A stretch of 47,106 nucleotides of DNA from Candidatus Heimdallarchaeota archaeon (GCA_019057815.1 JAHLWR010000027.1:1-47106), one strand, 5' to 3'. Positions 29,455 through 39,605 are shown, counted from the first letter of the stretch. Made by a program: numbers and translations. The notes: generated from the sequence alone by a model not told the origin.

Positions 29455-32400
29455 TCAAGTGTTATTCTTCTTTTTTTCTGCTTGTAGGAAGAAATCCGAT
29501 AGTTTCACTGATTCTTTGACACCTTTCTCTCCCTTTTTCACACCTTTCTCTCCCTTTTTCTCATCTATTACATTAGGACCGAGTAAGGTTTCAACATTGT
29601 GATTTATTAGCGCCAATCTATTCACAAGATATTCTGACAGATTATACTTCTTTATCAACTCATTTGTTATATTGAAGTATTTTGTTACTGATTTCTTGTA
29701 AACTGTCAAATTCAGGTTATCATTCCCACATTTCAGACATACCCCTTTTAGAGGTATTCTTCTATATATTTTATTGCATTTTGTGCATCGTATTTTTTGT
29801 GTTCCAAACGCCCTTAAATTCCCTATCAGGTCAGGTATGAAATGATTGACTATTACTTTATTAGCTACATCTTTTTCATCGACTGCTCGTATTAATTGCG
29901 CTACTTCAAGTTGTGCTTTAACCTTCGTCCCCATTTTGTTTAATCTTTTGTATAGCGTCGATTCAGGTCCATCAAAAATATTTGAAGTTTCGTGCGTGTA
30001 CTTGAATCCTTCATAAGCACTTTCATCATTTAATCTGTTTCTAACTAAATCAACTAGGGCTAGAACAGTTTTTGGGTGTGCCCCAGTTAAGGTGGCCTCA
30101 TAAAAAGAAATAGGATAATTAGAACCAACATCAACATTATGAGCCTCGTCGTCAACCTCTTGAGGATTAATATTAGCAACGAGAACCAAAGGGGCGTCCA
30201 TCAAACCTCCACGAATCGCGGGCAAATAGAATTTGGAGAAGTTGAGAAAAGCGTCTAGAGCTAGTAAAACAGAATCTTCGTCCCCATCACAATTATGAGT
30301 TACTATATTTTCATTAACTAGCACAGTGTTAAAGCTTTCAGCATTTAATGAGTATACAAAATTATCTTTAGTTTTTAAATGCTCAATTGATTCAATTCTG
30401 ATCAATCTATGCTCATGATAGAGTAGTTGTTGAGGTTTTGCTTTTTTTAATTCAATTATATCCTTAAGAACTTTTGTTTTTCTTTCCGTGGTAAACCCTA
30501 TTTCATCATTATATTTGAGAACATTTTCATCTCTAACTCTTAACTTATGTTCTCCTTCCGATCTAGAAATAGCAGAGAAAATACCTAATCTTAGGAGCAA
30601 AAAGTCCAAATCACATATTAAATTTTCACTAAATGATGAACACCACACAGTTTTATGGTATTTGTCACTGCCTCCATCTATACTAAAATAAGCTGCTAAT
30701 AGATACTTTATCTTGGCTAATGGTAATTTTAGAATAAAAGATGGGAGTTTTTTATTACTGGGAGTATTGTGAAGTTTCAGAACATCTTCTAAGAAGTGAT
30801 ATATTACTCTATTGGGAACGATAATTCTACTTCCAGTAATACGCGAATTAACCCCATCTCCAAACACCTTCAGTATTGAATTCAGTATGTCATTTCTTAA
30901 ATCGCTTTCATTAACAGCTAAATCCATTTGATAAATTCTTTTATCCTTACGAAAATAACCTTCTGCGATGTAATAACCAATTAATTTCATAAAAGATTCA
31001 TTAACTTTTATCCTTCTTTTCACTCTAGTATGATCCCTTTGAAAACCAAGAAAACAGTCTGGAACTTGTTTTATAGTAAGTTTATGTAGTTCCAAAAGTT
31101 GCATTAAAATGTTAAATGGGATTGAATCTCTTTTACTATAGTAATTGTGGAGAGTCTTTCTATTTATTCCTATTTTATCAGCAGTTTTAAACAAACCTAG
31201 TTTGTTTACCAAATCTTTTGTTAATTCCTTTATTCCTCTTATCATAAGTTTGTTCCAAATATGCTTATGATTAGGCTTAGAAAACTCTTCCAATAAATCA
31301 AATTCATCTATATCTTTACTTTTTATATTCATACTAGGTAAGAGAAATGTATCTTTTTTTGTTATTTCCAAAGCTTTCTTTTCAACTATTTCTCCTTCAG
31401 AGTAAACTATTGTTGGATGGTTTGGTGTTGTTTCAAAACTGCGTCCAGTAATTAAATTAAAACGAATCAGATGATCTGTACTTGGAGCCTTAATTACATC
31501 TTTAATGTTTGTTAAATCTATTCCAGGATTGTTTTTGTTAAAAGAATAGACTTTGATATCCACCTTTGAATTTTTCTTAACGTATACTTGTTTTTCAACA
31601 AACTCGTTTTTATACAAATCCTCATATAGCTGCTTCATTGTTATTCGTTTAGTTTCTCCTTCAATTTCAACCAGAATTTTAGTATCACCAGGAAAACAGT
31701 TTCTTCTCTTCGCAGCCTGCCAGTATGGGTGAGCCAAGTTTACTTTTGCTTTCGTGAAACCAATAATCCTACCTGTTATCCCTGCTGAAGTATGAGGTGC
31801 TAAGCCTACTATCAATTTCCCAATTAAATCCTCTTTCTTCTTTGCATTGTAATATTTAGGTAGTTCATACACCTTTTCTAGTAATTCATCTATATATTGT
31901 GCTACTTTTACTAGATATTTTCCTCCTTCATCATTCAATACTACATCTTGAATTTTTAATTCTACAATTTGATCCGAACTTACTAAAGGCTTACCATCTT
32001 TATCTGTTGAATATCCATATTTGCGAAGATGTTCAACTTTCACTCCAATCTCTCTTGGTTTGAAGTGGGTCAAGATAGCATCTGTAGAATCAAATCTAAT
32101 TGTACCATCTCTGTAAACAAAAAGATCATGTTTAGCACGTAAAATACCTTTTGCTATTTGTTCTGGGACTCGGGTCTTGTTCATCAATTTTTTTACGGCT
32201 TTAACCCTTTTAGGAAATGGTCCTCCCACTATTTGCTTGGCTTTTTTTACTTCATCATCTATGTGGCAACTGACTCTTGAATAACCAATCGTATCTCTAC
32301 CACATTTAGGACACATAACAGAATCTGTTTCCATTTTACACCAACGACAGGTATAAGAAATCACAGTAGGTGTTTTACAATTTGTACACAGAGTTTGACG

Positions 32401-34422
32401 AGTGTAATTTCCGCAAACTGGGCACTTTCTCCTTACTAACTCTACGTTAATTGTATTCTTTATAGCCGCTTGAAATAGGTCTCTAAACCTTCCACCATGT
32501 TCCTCTATAGGATATAAAAGATGAATCGGTGGTCGCATACGGCGTTCTTTAGCTTTTTCAGGTCTTCCCATTCGAACACCCGTGTAAACGGGGCTTTTCG
32601 CTCTAATCTTTATATCACATATTGAATTAATGACATCCAAGACTTTACCATTAGAGGAGGAAGGAAGTGGACACAATTTTCCATTTTTATAACCGATAGA
32701 ATAAAGAAATGACTCACTATGAGACCTAAGTACGATATTACTATTGTTAACCTGATGTGGGATACATAATTGTTCAAGTATTGTTTTAACAGAAGGGGTG
32801 TTAGGAAACTCAGCAACGTTATTGTTTAGAGACAGATTGTCCTTTACATATTTACGTAATTTAATAAAATCTTTCAAGTGTATATCGTGCCAGTGGTAAG
32901 TATATTCAGGGTGAAGAGGTATTTTTAGCAGTTGTGATAATTTCAGGGCTTCATCGTCAGAAGGCACATTATGGAACGGATTTGCAATAAAATCCTTGAT
33001 CCTTTTCTCTCCAGCTTCTAACAATTCGTTTGACAAAGTGGAACCAAGTTTCATAAGAACAGTTTCTAGTTCTTTAGCCCACCATTCTACACAGTATCCT
33101 GATGGAATTAGATTGTAATTGTTCTGATTAAACTCACCAAAACCGTAAAGCATGTCACCCAAAAACAATACTGAATCAATTTCTTCACGAATTTGCTTTG
33201 ATTCTTTGTATGTTCGAACTTTTCTTACAGAACCATCTTTTAGTTTCACAATTGGAGGATGGATGGAATCTACAGGCATAACAATAGCTCCTTTCCCTGG
33301 TCTTTCTGTTCGTACATGTGTTCCACAAGCTAGAAAATCATTTGTCACCCCCATTAAAGCTGGATGTATACCCATTGCAGCTAAACCAGTGGTTCTTGCT
33401 CTCCCATATCTTATTCTAAAACCCCCCTTCTCTGAAGGATGGGCAAAAACTGGTCTACCGGCTATAACATCTTTTATGTACCCTGCATCAGATTTTACAT
33501 TTTCACTATTATCTTCATCATACCGATCACCAACTTCTTCATCTCTGGAAATATCCATTTTCTTATGTATTTCCTCTATTTCCGTGAGCCAATCCCACCC
33601 TTCTAATTTGTTTTCGGTTACCCTTTTGTATATTTTTTTTGCACGTCCAACAAGACCATCATTAAAAACTAGACATGAACCTCCCCGCAGATTGTTTGTT
33701 TCAACTCTAGGTAAATCCCTATTACCCGCCACCTCTTCGTCTTCCGTTTTTTCCCCCGTAATCTCAATTGGAAGATTCTCAGCTACAAATCTTTGTTCCT
33801 CCTTTAATGTTGGTAGTTGTAGATGTTTTATCCTGTTGTACAGCTCTATTTCTTCGACATATCTTTCTATTTCCCTTTGTGTTGGTTTGTACTTAGCTAA
33901 ACCCAGTTTGTTTCTTATATGATCTGCCAGTAAAACACTCATCCCCGCCGCTGTTCCACCTGCACTACGGATAGGTCCTGCATAATATACAGCTAAATAT
34001 GAAGAGTTGTCACTATTCTTTTTTATCTTAACTTTCGCAATACCTTCAAGAGGAGCTGCAGTAATACTTTCAGTTATTATAGCTAAAGAAGTCCTTAAAG
34101 CTTGATCAGCTAGTTCTTCTTTCGATGCCTCAAAAAAATTTCCTAAACAAATTTCTTCTGCTATCACAAAAGCGACTTTTTCACGTGATAATCCTTGTTT
34201 CTCCAATTTCCTGATTTTTTTCCCCACATTTTTTGGACCTATTAGACCTTCAACCCTATCCGCGATATCCTTTGCAATAGGTATTTCAACATCCAAAGTA
34301 GGATCAAAACCTTTCTTTCTTGCCCTTACCGCTATAGAATAGATTTTTTTCAATTGTTGGTTTATCTTGTCGAAATATTCTTGAATATTTATTGACAGAT
34401 GATCATTTTCTATTTTTGTCAC
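29455..34422 (-). CDS. polC: DNA polymerase D large subunit DP2, with intein
   Basis: PolD is the replicative polymerase of most archaea; DP2 is its catalytic subunit. The 1655 residues give an 1186-residue enzyme after removal of the 469-residue intein. Visible landmarks are the N-terminal YAGPIRSAGGTAAGMSVLLA motif, a central zinc cluster with several CxxC pairs (about 664-717), the catalytic NCDGDEDS loop with its acidic residues, a second zinc ribbon (CTKC..CLKC) near 1545 and a C-terminal PCNA-binding-like KLSDFF. The start is GTG at 34422. The intein (909-1377) splits Asn from the Cys of CDGDEDS. The gene is divergent from 34557 and downstream of it on the same strand lies the archaeosortase. 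Confidence 0.97.
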   Translation of the reverse strand: MTKIENDHLSINIQEYFDKINQQLKKIYSIAVRARKKGFDPTLDVEIPIAKDIADRVEGLIGPKNVGKKIRKLEKQGLSREKVAFVIAEEICLGNFFEASKEELADQALRTSLAIITESITAAPLEGIAKVKIKKNSDNSSYLAVYYAGPIRSAGGTAAGMSVLLADHIRNKLGLAKYKPTQREIERYVEEIELYNRIKHLQLPTLKEEQRFVAENLPIEITGEKTEDEEVAGNRDLPRVETNNLRGGSCLVFNDGLVGRAKKIYKRVTENKLEGWDWLTEIEEIHKKMDISRDEEVGDRYDEDNSENVKSDAGYIKDVIAGRPVFAHPSEKGGFRIRYGRARTTGLAAMGIHPALMGVTNDFLACGTHVRTERPGKGAIVMPVDSIHPPIVKLKDGSVRKVRTYKESKQIREEIDSVLFLGDMLYGFGEFNQNNYNLIPSGYCVEWWAKELETVLMKLGSTLSNELLEAGEKRIKDFIANPFHNVPSDDEALKLSQLLKIPLHPEYTYHWHDIHLKDFIKLRKYVKDNLSLNNNVAEFPNTPSVKTILEQLCIPHQVNNSNIVLRSHSESFLYSIGYKNGKLCPLPSSSNGKVLDVINSICDIKIRAKSPVYTGVRMGRPEKAKERRMRPPIHLLYPIEEHGGRFRDLFQAAIKNTINVELVRRKCPVCGNYTRQTLCTNCKTPTVISYTCRWCKMETDSVMCPKCGRDTIGYSRVSCHIDDEVKKAKQIVGGPFPKRVKAVKKLMNKTRVPEQIAKGILRAKHDLFVYRDGTIRFDSTDAILTHFKPREIGVKVEHLRKYGYSTDKDGKPLVSSDQIVELKIQDVVLNDEGGKYLVKVAQYIDELLEKVYELPKYYNAKKKEDLIGKLIVGLAPHTSAGITGRIIGFTKAKVNLAHPYWQAAKRRNCFPGDTKILVEIEGETKRITMKQLYEDLYKNEFVEKQVYVKKNSKVDIKVYSFNKNNPGIDLTNIKDVIKAPSTDHLIRFNLITGRSFETTPNHPTIVYSEGEIVEKKALEITKKDTFLLPSMNIKSKDIDEFDLLEEFSKPNHKHIWNKLMIRGIKELTKDLVNKLGLFKTADKIGINRKTLHNYYSKRDSIPFNILMQLLELHKLTIKQVPDCFLGFQRDHTRVKRRIKVNESFMKLIGYYIAEGYFRKDKRIYQMDLAVNESDLRNDILNSILKVFGDGVNSRITGSRIIVPNRVIYHFLEDVLKLHNTPSNKKLPSFILKLPLAKIKYLLAAYFSIDGGSDKYHKTVWCSSFSENLICDLDFLLLRLGIFSAISRSEGEHKLRVRDENVLKYNDEIGFTTERKTKVLKDIIELKKAKPQQLLYHEHRLIRIESIEHLKTKDNFVYSLNAESFNTVLVNENIVTHNCDGDEDSVLLALDAFLNFSKFYLPAIRGGLMDAPLVLVANINPQEVDDEAHNVDVGSNYPISFYEATLTGAHPKTVLALVDLVRNRLNDESAYEGFKYTHETSNIFDGPESTLYKRLNKMGTKVKAQLEVAQLIRAVDEKDVANKVIVNHFIPDLIGNLRAFGTQKIRCTKCNKIYRRIPLKGVCLKCGNDNLNLTVYKKSVTKYFNITNELIKKYNLSEYLVNRLALINHNVETLLGPNVIDEKKGEKGVKKGEKGVKESVKLSDFFLQAEKKKNNT
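30292..31698 (-). mobile_element. Intein with LAGLIDADG homing endonuclease in DP2
   Basis: The intein begins at Cys909 (CFPGDTKILVEIEG, block A) and ends with NIVTHN before the Cys of CDGDEDS. Block B is FETTPNHPTIV. A helical insertion follows, with two LAGLIDADG-type motifs, LIGYYIAEGYF (about 1141) and LLAAYFSIDGG (about 1238). Both nucleophiles (Cys1 and Cys+1) and the terminal His-Asn are present, so splicing should work. The site, directly before the polymerase catalytic motif, is a known DP2 intein position. The acidic residues in both endonuclease motifs are kept, so homing may still be active. Confidence 0.93.
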
Positions 34423-34556
34423 CCTTTAACTATTTAAAACATAAGGAAATTTAAAGTCAACTCATTTATCAGATTAGTTTGTACTAGAACTGCTTTCATA
34501 TATCTATTAATGTATCTGATACAAAACTTATTGTAGATATATTAGTAAGTTTTAAC
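34423..34556. promoter_or_regulatory. Divergent promoter region, DP2 and RNase H-fold gene
   Basis: A TATA-like ttttaaata (minus strand, 34432-34441) is close to the DP2 GTG. On the plus strand, agatatattagtaag lies 15-25 bases before the GTG at 34557. Both genes may have very short or absent leaders. Confidence 0.4.
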
Positions 34557-35156
34557 GTGATTAATGTTACTGTCGTAAGTACTAATTATAGGCTTATGTA
34601 CACCATAAACGAGATTTTATCAAAAATCAAAGAAATAAAAATCGATCACACTTTACCTAGTGACCCATTTCCAGAGAGGGTTGATGTTGTTATAAGCACT
34701 GAAATTGAAAAACACACAATAAATTTCGACAAAATATTCATTCCCAAGGCATATAATATCATGTATCTGTATTCTAATATCTATCTCTTGGCCAATAATA
34801 AAGATAGATTTGAGAATATTACAATTGGTATAGATCCCGGTAAAATTATTGGATTCGCAGTACTTTCTGATGATGGAACAATACTTAATGCCACTGACTT
34901 ATATTCCGCCACTGATGTCGTAAAGGAAACAATATCCGCATATTTTAATATTGAGACTAATGATTTCATCGTAAAAATTGGTAGGGGAGGAGAAAAAATA
35001 AGGGAAGAAATTATCACAAAATTAGAAAAAACTTTTCACGGGAAAATTTTAGTTAATATTGTCAATGAAGATAACACTTCAATTAGGAGAAGGGGGTCTT
35101 TTTCAGCAAAATATGGCAAAAATGCTACATCTGCCATATTAATTGCAAAAAGGTAA
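34557..35156 (+). CDS. RNase H-fold protein of archaeal type (199 aa)
   Basis: The central segment ITIGIDPGKIIGFAVLSDDG (about 89-108) is the first strand pair of an RNase H/RuvC/YqgF fold, with the catalytic-type Asp in GIDPG. A later DFIVKIGRGG (about 140-149) and INIVNEDNTS-like segment (about 166-176) may give the other acidic positions. The N-terminal ~85 residues are a separate alpha/beta domain. Small archaeal proteins of this type are uncharacterised; a role in nucleic-acid processing next to PolD is plausible but inferred. The GTG start is chosen because the frame is closed upstream. Confidence 0.6.
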   Translation: MINVTVVSTNYRLMYTINEILSKIKEIKIDHTLPSDPFPERVDVVISTEIEKHTINFDKIFIPKAYNIMYLYSNIYLLANNKDRFENITIGIDPGKIIGFAVLSDDGTILNATDLYSATDVVKETISAYFNIETNDFIVKIGRGGEKIREEIITKLEKTFHGKILVNIVNEDNTSIRRRGSFSAKYGKNATSAILIAKR

Positions 35157-35347
35157 ACTTAATTAGATAAGAGTTACTAAGATATAAACTGCGAATTAAA
35201 AACCAATCCTAAGAGGGTTACATTTTAGATGTTAAGAGAGTAATAACACAGAAGTAAAAACCCGAACATCTAAAAGTATTTAAAAGCGCACATTTATTGC
35301 TTTGTGCTTGACGGCACACGCTTACAATATAAACAACGATAGGAATT
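35157..35347 (+). promoter_or_regulatory. Promoter region of the moxR-VWA operon
   Basis: TATA-like gtatttaaaagc at 35275-35286, followed by ~60 bases with a GCGCACA/TTGTGC inverted element and the ATG at 35348. No RNA gene was seen. Confidence 0.45.
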
Positions 35348-36238
35348 ATGATAATTATGGAGAGCGCTGTGATGGATAATAAATCGATTAACGAAATGAT
35401 TACTGAAGTCCAAGAAAAATTTAATATTATCGGAAGAGACGGTGAATTAAAGAAATGCCTTGCTGCAAAGTTAGCATGCAGACACATTCTACTAGAAGGT
35501 GACGTAGGAGTAGGTAAAACAACACTTGCTCATGCTATTGCTTCATATTTCACACAGAATATTGAGCGAGTTGATGGAGATGAACGTTACAGTTCAGCAA
35601 AACTTGTTGGTCATTTTGATCCACCAATGGTAATTGAGAAGGGTTATAGTTGGGAGTCATTTACAACAGGACCACTCACAAAGGCTATGAAACAGGGAGC
35701 TATTCTGTTTCTAAACGAGTTAAACAGGATGCCTGAAGGCACCCAAAATGTTTTACTTTCTGCAATGGATGAGGGTCTTATTATGATTCCTAAACTTGGT
35801 GCTGTTAATGCTAAAGATGGTTTTTTCATTATCAGTGCTATGAACCCAGCAGAGCTCGTAGCAACCACACCTTTGAGTGAAGCTTTAAGAGACAGGTTTG
35901 TTTGGGTAAGGCTTCCATATCAATCTCAGGAAGAAGAAGAAAATATTGTCCGTGTTCGAACAAACGTCAATGATGATAAAATTATCAAACTTTCTGTTAA
36001 GATTATCCGTCAGACGCGTGATTGGCCCGAGCTGCGTCGTGGCTCATCTATTCGTGGTGCTATTGATCTTGCTTCTATTGTTCGTTTTCTTGAAGTTAAC
36101 GAAATTGAGTCATGGATAGACGGTTCAATTATGTCTTTAGCCACCAAAGTCGAATTAGAAGATGGTGTTGAGAGCGAAATCGAGGATGTCATTAAGGAAA
36201 TCGTTTCAAAAATCTTCAAAGAAGAGGATTTTTTTTAG
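35348..36238 (+). CDS. MoxR-family AAA+ ATPase
   Basis: The 296 residues show a MoxR AAA+ module. Walker A is GDVGVGKTTLAHAIA (about 55-69), Walker B ILFLNELNRMPEGTQNVLL (about 119-137), sensor 1 FIISAMNPAE, the arginine finger region ALRDRFVWVRL, and a C-terminal lid with a sensor 2-like RGSSIRGAIDLA. MoxR proteins act as chaperones that remodel or insert cofactors into partner complexes, usually with a VWA protein encoded next door. Here that gene follows after eight bases, so the pair is an operon. Confidence 0.92.
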   Translation: MIIMESAVMDNKSINEMITEVQEKFNIIGRDGELKKCLAAKLACRHILLEGDVGVGKTTLAHAIASYFTQNIERVDGDERYSSAKLVGHFDPPMVIEKGYSWESFTTGPLTKAMKQGAILFLNELNRMPEGTQNVLLSAMDEGLIMIPKLGAVNAKDGFFIISAMNPAELVATTPLSEALRDRFVWVRLPYQSQEEEENIVRVRTNVNDDKIIKLSVKIIRQTRDWPELRRGSSIRGAIDLASIVRFLEVNEIESWIDGSIMSLATKVELEDGVESEIEDVIKEIVSKIFKEEDFF

Positions 36239-36246
36239 ATAACGGG

Positions 36247-37317
36247 ATGGGGGCATTTCCTGATGTTGTTGATAAACCATACGTCTTTCGAGGTCGCATG
36301 GACAAAAGTCGTCTATTAGAGGCTGAAATAGTTTCAGGAAAACGAAATCCTTCTGTATATGCTAGTTTATCTGAGGGAATGAGCTATTATGAAATAAAGA
36401 AGGCTACAGACTTAGCTATTGATGTCGACAACATGCCTGCTGTCCAAGGTCTTGCCCTTTCCAATAAATTTGCTGTTGCTGAAGCATTAAATTCTAAAAA
36501 AGGTTATAAGTTGATCTCAAGACGAGCATCAAGAGGAGATGATAGTGCACCTGAATTGTTCTTTATGCTCCGTTCTGCTTTAGATGAAAGAACAAGACCC
36601 ATATTTAGAAGATTAGCAAGACAAGTGATTTTATCAACTGCTTTTGGTATGACAGGTCAAGGAATTCGGGGGGAAGTTTTTGAACAAACAGAATATGAAA
36701 TCGGCTTGGATGAATTTGATATTGACGAAACGCTTGAAAGATTTTTAGAAAACAGAAGTCGAATCCTACGCACAGAGGACATTGTAAGCTTGGAAAGAAA
36801 AGAAAGGATGAAGACAGCTGTCTTAATGTTTGATACTTCTGGATCATTATATGGTGAAAGATTTCACACAGCTTGTTTAACAGTAGCAGTTATGGCTTAT
36901 AATTTATCCAAAGATAATTTTAGTGTAGTTTTATTCAATACTAAAGCTACTACAATCAAGACAATAAAAGAGAAAGTACGAACTGATGAGTTAATCAACC
37001 GTATTCTCGAAAGTGAAAGTGCCGGTTTCACAAATATTGCAGAAGGGTTAAAATTTGGAGGGCTTGAACTAGAGAAAATTAAGAAGAAGGGCAAGTTTGG
37101 CGTATTGGTTACAGATGGCGCTTTTAATAGGGGAGGTGATCCTAGAATATATCTAAAATATTTCCCAAAACTCCATGTGATTGCTTTACCTAGCAAACAG
37201 GATTGGGGAAGAAGAGTTTGTAGAGATTTAGCAAGATTAGGAAGAGGAAAATTTGCTGAGGTATCAAGTCATAGAAATCTTCCAAGGATTCTTATGAGGT
37301 TGCTGAGAGAAACGTAA
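36247..37317 (+). CDS. VWA-domain protein, MoxR partner
   Basis: The 356-residue protein has a C-terminal von Willebrand A domain with the MIDAS motif DTSGS (about 195-199) in AVLMFDTSGSLYG, a conserved Thr in AGFTNIAEGLKFG and the acidic VTDGAFNRGGD. The N-terminal ~180 residues are helical and Arg-rich. Together with the adjacent MoxR ATPase it forms the common MoxR-VWA chaperone pair. The target complex is not evident from the neighbours. No signal peptide or membrane helix, so cytoplasmic. Confidence 0.9.
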   Translation: MGAFPDVVDKPYVFRGRMDKSRLLEAEIVSGKRNPSVYASLSEGMSYYEIKKATDLAIDVDNMPAVQGLALSNKFAVAEALNSKKGYKLISRRASRGDDSAPELFFMLRSALDERTRPIFRRLARQVILSTAFGMTGQGIRGEVFEQTEYEIGLDEFDIDETLERFLENRSRILRTEDIVSLERKERMKTAVLMFDTSGSLYGERFHTACLTVAVMAYNLSKDNFSVVLFNTKATTIKTIKEKVRTDELINRILESESAGFTNIAEGLKFGGLELEKIKKKGKFGVLVTDGAFNRGGDPRIYLKYFPKLHVIALPSKQDWGRRVCRDLARLGRGKFAEVSSHRNLPRILMRLLRET

Positions 37318-37366
37318 GAAGGTGTAAAAAATATCACCAAAAAACAAAAAACGATCTCAGAAAAAT

Positions 37367-39349
37367 ATTCCTTATTTAGGACCAAACACGCTATTTTTCT
37401 GTTTTAACTGTTTATTACCTTTGATTCATAGTAGGAAATGTCCCAATTGTGGAAAAGATATCAAACAAATGCCTCTAACTCCACCCTATGATGCACGACC
37501 TGCAGTATCACAAGATATTGATGAAATACGTGAATTGTTAATCGAGAACTTTGGCGAAGAAGCTGCTTTTATCAAAGTAGGTGATATTGTTATTCTTAAT
37601 CATGTTGGCTCAGAAGATCAAATGGATGAAATAATATATTTTGGGACAAGGATTGGGGTCAGGAGATATGATTTATTATCAAAACAATGGAAGTTAAAAC
37701 TTGATAAAAATGGATTAAGTTTAATTGATGGTAAGTGCTCAAAACGATGGGTAACAGTTGTTGAAGGAGCTAAAGATAAAATATTAGAGGGAGCCAATCT
37801 CTTAATTCCAGGGGTAATAAACGCTGATCCTGATATCAAAAAAGGTGATTATATTGTTATTATGGATAGCGATAGAGCAATTATCGCAGGAGGGATTGCG
37901 AAAATAGATGAATCTGAAAGAAAAAGTGTAGAAAAAGGTGTCTATGCAAAAAATTACTCAATAATCAATAAAACATACTCTCCACCTACTAAGAAAATTT
38001 CATGGGAAGAAGTTATAAGATGGAATAAAAAGCAGTTGGAGAATATCGAAAGAGAATCTATTTGGAATATTAGAACAATTAAAGAAGATTTGAAATTGCC
38101 CGTTGTTGTATCATTTAGTGGCGGAAAAGATAGTTTGGTTACATTAGCACTTGTTAATAAAGCATTAAACAATGAAGAATTCAAAATCCTTTTTGTTGAT
38201 ACTGGAATAGAATTTCCTGAAACAGTTCAATATGTAAACGAAAGTATTGAATATTTTGGTTTAGAAGATCGTTTAATCATCGAAAAAGTTGATTCTAATC
38301 TGTTTTGGGATTCTTTTGAGAAATTTGGTCCGCCTGCTAGAGATTTCAGATATTGTTGTAAATTTGCGAAATTGGGACCAATAAGAAAAGCTTTGGAAAG
38401 AGAACGATTTGGTGAACAATTCATTAGTTTTGTTGGACAAAGAAGATATGAATCATATCGACGAGCAAGTTCAGAAATATGGCAAAATCAGTATATTCCT
38501 AACCAAATTAATATTTCACCAATCCAAAATTGGACAGCGTTTGTAATTTGGTTATATATTTACTGGAAAAATCTACCTTATAATCCATTGTACAATGAAG
38601 GTTATGAAAGAATAGGATGCTGGACTTGTCCATCTTCGAATATGGCACAAATGAAGATATTGAAAAAAAATCACTCTGAATTATATGAAAAGCTTCACAG
38701 CGCTCTTATTCGATGGCAATCTAATCGAGATTTACCAGATGAATATTTAACCCTAGGTCTTTGGAGATTTAAACAAATACCTAAAAAAATCCTAAATATT
38801 GTATCCTTACCTGACGTTTCTGGAAGGGTTAGTCAAACAACAGATTTGTCATCCTTACAAGTTGTACAAAGTGAATGTAAGTCAAATCCAACAACGATTA
38901 TTGGGACGTTTTCAACAAACATTTCTATTGATAGGGTAAGTAACACCCTGAACATTCTAGGAGATGTTAAGGTAAATAAGAAACTACAATATTTGCAAGT
39001 TAAAGATAAGAACTCTACGACCCTACTTTTCTCTGATGGGTCATTTAAAATAACGTTAAAAAATAGACCACCGATTTCTAGAAATTTTGTTAAAAAAACA
39101 ATCTCAAACTTTGTTCTTAGTATTTTGAGATCGCTTGAATGCAGTGAATGTGGATTATGTGTTAGTGAATGTGAAAAGGGAGCAATTAAAATAGTGGATA
39201 AAATGCTCATAGTTGACCCAAATCTCTGCAATCACTGCGAAAATTGCTTCAGTGTATGTCCTATTGTGACTATTATTCACAGAGAGTTAACAGGTAAAAT
39301 AAGTGAAATTTTAAAAAAGGAATTGCAATTTACCTATTTAAAAACTTAG
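37367..39349 (+). CDS. Zinc ribbon-PUA-PAPS reductase-ferredoxin fusion (MJ0973-like)
   Basis: Domain order: an N-terminal zinc ribbon (FFCFNC...CPNCG), a PPYDARPA segment and a PUA-like RNA-binding-type domain (to about 180). Next is an adenine-nucleotide alpha-hydrolase/PAPS-reductase domain with the P-loop SFSGGKDS (about 251) and conserved Cys pairs (RYCCKF, GCWTCPSS). The C-terminus has two [4Fe-4S] ferredoxin motifs (CSECGLCVSEC, CNHCENCFSVCP). This is a widespread, uncharacterised archaeal family, thought to act in sulfur transfer or reduction. The first standard start in frame is TTG 37421, but that would cut the first Cys pair. The frame is open back to 37328, and an ATT at 37367 gives MPYLG..., as expected for the family. 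Confidence 0.85.
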   Translation: MPYLGPNTLFFCFNCLLPLIHSRKCPNCGKDIKQMPLTPPYDARPAVSQDIDEIRELLIENFGEEAAFIKVGDIVILNHVGSEDQMDEIIYFGTRIGVRRYDLLSKQWKLKLDKNGLSLIDGKCSKRWVTVVEGAKDKILEGANLLIPGVINADPDIKKGDYIVIMDSDRAIIAGGIAKIDESERKSVEKGVYAKNYSIINKTYSPPTKKISWEEVIRWNKKQLENIERESIWNIRTIKEDLKLPVVVSFSGGKDSLVTLALVNKALNNEEFKILFVDTGIEFPETVQYVNESIEYFGLEDRLIIEKVDSNLFWDSFEKFGPPARDFRYCCKFAKLGPIRKALERERFGEQFISFVGQRRYESYRRASSEIWQNQYIPNQINISPIQNWTAFVIWLYIYWKNLPYNPLYNEGYERIGCWTCPSSNMAQMKILKKNHSELYEKLHSALIRWQSNRDLPDEYLTLGLWRFKQIPKKILNIVSLPDVSGRVSQTTDLSSLQVVQSECKSNPTTIIGTFSTNISIDRVSNTLNILGDVKVNKKLQYLQVKDKNSTTLLFSDGSFKITLKNRPPISRNFVKKTISNFVLSILRSLECSECGLCVSECEKGAIKIVDKMLIVDPNLCNHCENCFSVCPIVTIIHRELTGKISEILKKELQFTYLKT

Positions 39350-39605
39350 TTTTAATGATTTTGAAAACAGAATATCCAACCCCAAAAACCAACACTGCTA
39401 GGGAAACATAAGCAAAAGCTATCATTTCAGCAAATAAACCCTTAACCAGAAAATAGATTAAAAGACCAATAATGGGTATGCCAATAGCTGCATTAAAAAC
39501 TGCCATTTTACTTATTTTTTCTGGTTTTTCTTCGTTTTCATCAAATTGGAAACCATAATTCACTTTAATCATTAATTTTACCATTTTACAATATTTAACC
39601 ACCAC
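39330..39605 (-). CDS. Small two-helix membrane protein
   Basis: Up to 91 residues (or ~81 if a later Met starts it). A short polar N-terminus with NEEKPEK precedes two hydrophobic segments (FNAAIGIPIIGLLIYFLV and MIAFAYVSLAVLVFGVGYSV) and a basic tail. The topology suggests a small integral membrane protein of unknown function. The end overlaps the end of the PAPS-reductase-like gene by 20 bases in convergent orientation. Confidence 0.6.
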   Translation of the reverse strand: MVVKYCKMVKLMIKVNYGFQFDENEEKPEKISKMAVFNAAIGIPIIGLLIYFLVKGLFAEMIAFAYVSLAVLVFGVGYSVFKIIKTKFLNR

